From CAIPFQ01 sp035480615 (GTDB lineage: Bacteria; Chlamydiota; Chlamydiia; Chlamydiales; SM23-39): 13,551 nucleotides of DNA. Below the pieces are notes generated by a model, which was given only the letters and a program-made list of their open reading frames with translations, searched no databases and was not told where the DNA came from. Below are positions 13,242 to 13,551 of this stretch, in pieces. The DNA lies in NCBI GenBank assembly GCA_035480615.1, contig DATIHO010000061.1, forward strand, positions 1 to 13,551. The letters are read 5' to 3'. Within the stretch, counting starts at the first letter, position 1; each line of letters begins with the position of its first letter. The translations under genes were made by a program, and so were the position numbers.

Positions 13242-13551
13242 CTAAACAAACTTTTTGAAGTAGCGGATCGACAGCAAGGATATTTTACCTCGCAGCAAGC
13301 AGAAGGCTGTGGAGTCTCCAGTTCCAATTTTCATTTTTTCTTATCAGAGGGAGTTGCAAAACTGCTTTGCCCAGAAAAATCGATGATTTTGAGGCCATTT
13401 GCAAGTGACAGCAATGTTACCACGAACCATTTGACGAGCGAGACCTCTTGTGGGTTGGTTGAGGAAAATGGATGCGAATGGCCTCAAAAGGGCGATTTTA
13501 ACGAGCAAATGAGTTTTATAATTGTCTCTGAAGAAATGTCATCGGTTCCAG
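13242..13551 (+). pseudogene. AbiEi-type antitoxin N-terminus, start codon lost (runs off the window)
   Basis: The frame is open from 13242 to the window end. Its first ~35 codons read LNKLFEVADRQQGYFTSQQA, then EGCGVSSSNFHFF: the N-terminal winged-helix signature of AbiEi-type antitoxins (LF-x-x-A-x-x-QQGYFT-x-x-QA). A good ribosome binding site AAGGA (13229-13233) stands 8 bases ahead, but the codon where a start is expected is CTA, and a TAA precedes it. No other start codon lies before the conserved part; the first in-frame ATG is at 13384. Beyond residue 45 the sequence no longer resembles the family (LCPEKSMILRPFASDSN). Probably a decayed or rearranged antitoxin gene, or one with sequence changes at its start. 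The rest lies outside the window. Confidence 0.5.
13387..13489. repeat. 16-bp inverted repeat with one mismatch
   Basis: TTTTGAGGCCATTTGC (13387-13402) and GCGAATGGCCTCAAAA (13474-13489) are reverse complements at 15 of 16 positions, separated by 71 bases. They lie inside the part of the right-end frame that no longer resembles AbiEi. They could be the ends of a small inserted element (MITE-like) or a chance pair. Confidence 0.4.

Noticed and set aside
1..13551. CRISPR array
   Set aside because: No series of regularly spaced direct repeats longer than about 20 bases was seen on either strand.

Overview
The window is low-GC bacterial DNA of accessory, mobile character: an IS remnant, two tRNA-derived attachment-site-like segments, a tyrosine integrase, two AbiEi-like antitoxin genes (one apparently decayed) and a broken monooxygenase gene. 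Base composition and the photolyase/SDR pair would fit a Gram-negative host such as an environmental chlamydia or a Legionella-like bacterium. This is a weak inference; nothing here fixes the taxon.

Layout. 1-138: C-terminal end of an ISL3-type transposase. 259-306: 3' half of a tRNA with CAT anticodon (minus strand), with integrase-arm-like tandem repeats at 421-439. 524-1978: AlbA_2/Schlafen-type regulator (minus), noticeably more GC-rich than its neighbours. 2044-2881: decayed DNA including a fragment of an FAD monooxygenase. 2914-4178: a small hypothetical gene and a convergent AbiEi-type regulator with a striking nested-dyad operator. 4356-7161: a two-gene operon of a DUF2867-type SDR and a class I DNA photolyase. 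7166-7340: a second, diverged copy of the arm-repeat plus tRNA-3'-half segment, now on the plus strand. 7506-8570: tyrosine integrase.

8643-12955 is the most interesting part: an apparent microcin C-like (peptide-nucleotide antibiotic) gene cluster. On the minus strand a 17-codon gene, absent from a conventional ORF list, has a perfect ribosome binding site and encodes MEYEITTEVSEHSPTAN. It ends in the C-terminal Asn that MccB-type enzymes adenylate. It is followed by a 12-TM MFS exporter (MccC-like) and a ThiF/E1-like adenylating enzyme (MccB-like, 358 aa). Converging on these from the plus strand, under its own consensus-like promoter, is a pair encoding a HIT hydrolase (candidate MccH-type immunity phosphoramidase) and a JmjC/cupin ribosomal-oxygenase-like protein (candidate tailoring enzyme). 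The two units meet with stop codons overlapping by 4 bp.

Proposed working: MccB converts the precursor's terminal Asn into an aminoacyl-nucleotide mimic, the MFS protein exports it, and the HIT protein cleaves the P-N bond of toxin in the producer. The oxygenase may hydroxylate the peptide or a ribosomal protein. The right end (13191-13551) carries a palindrome and the start of an AbiEi-like reading frame whose start codon appears lost.
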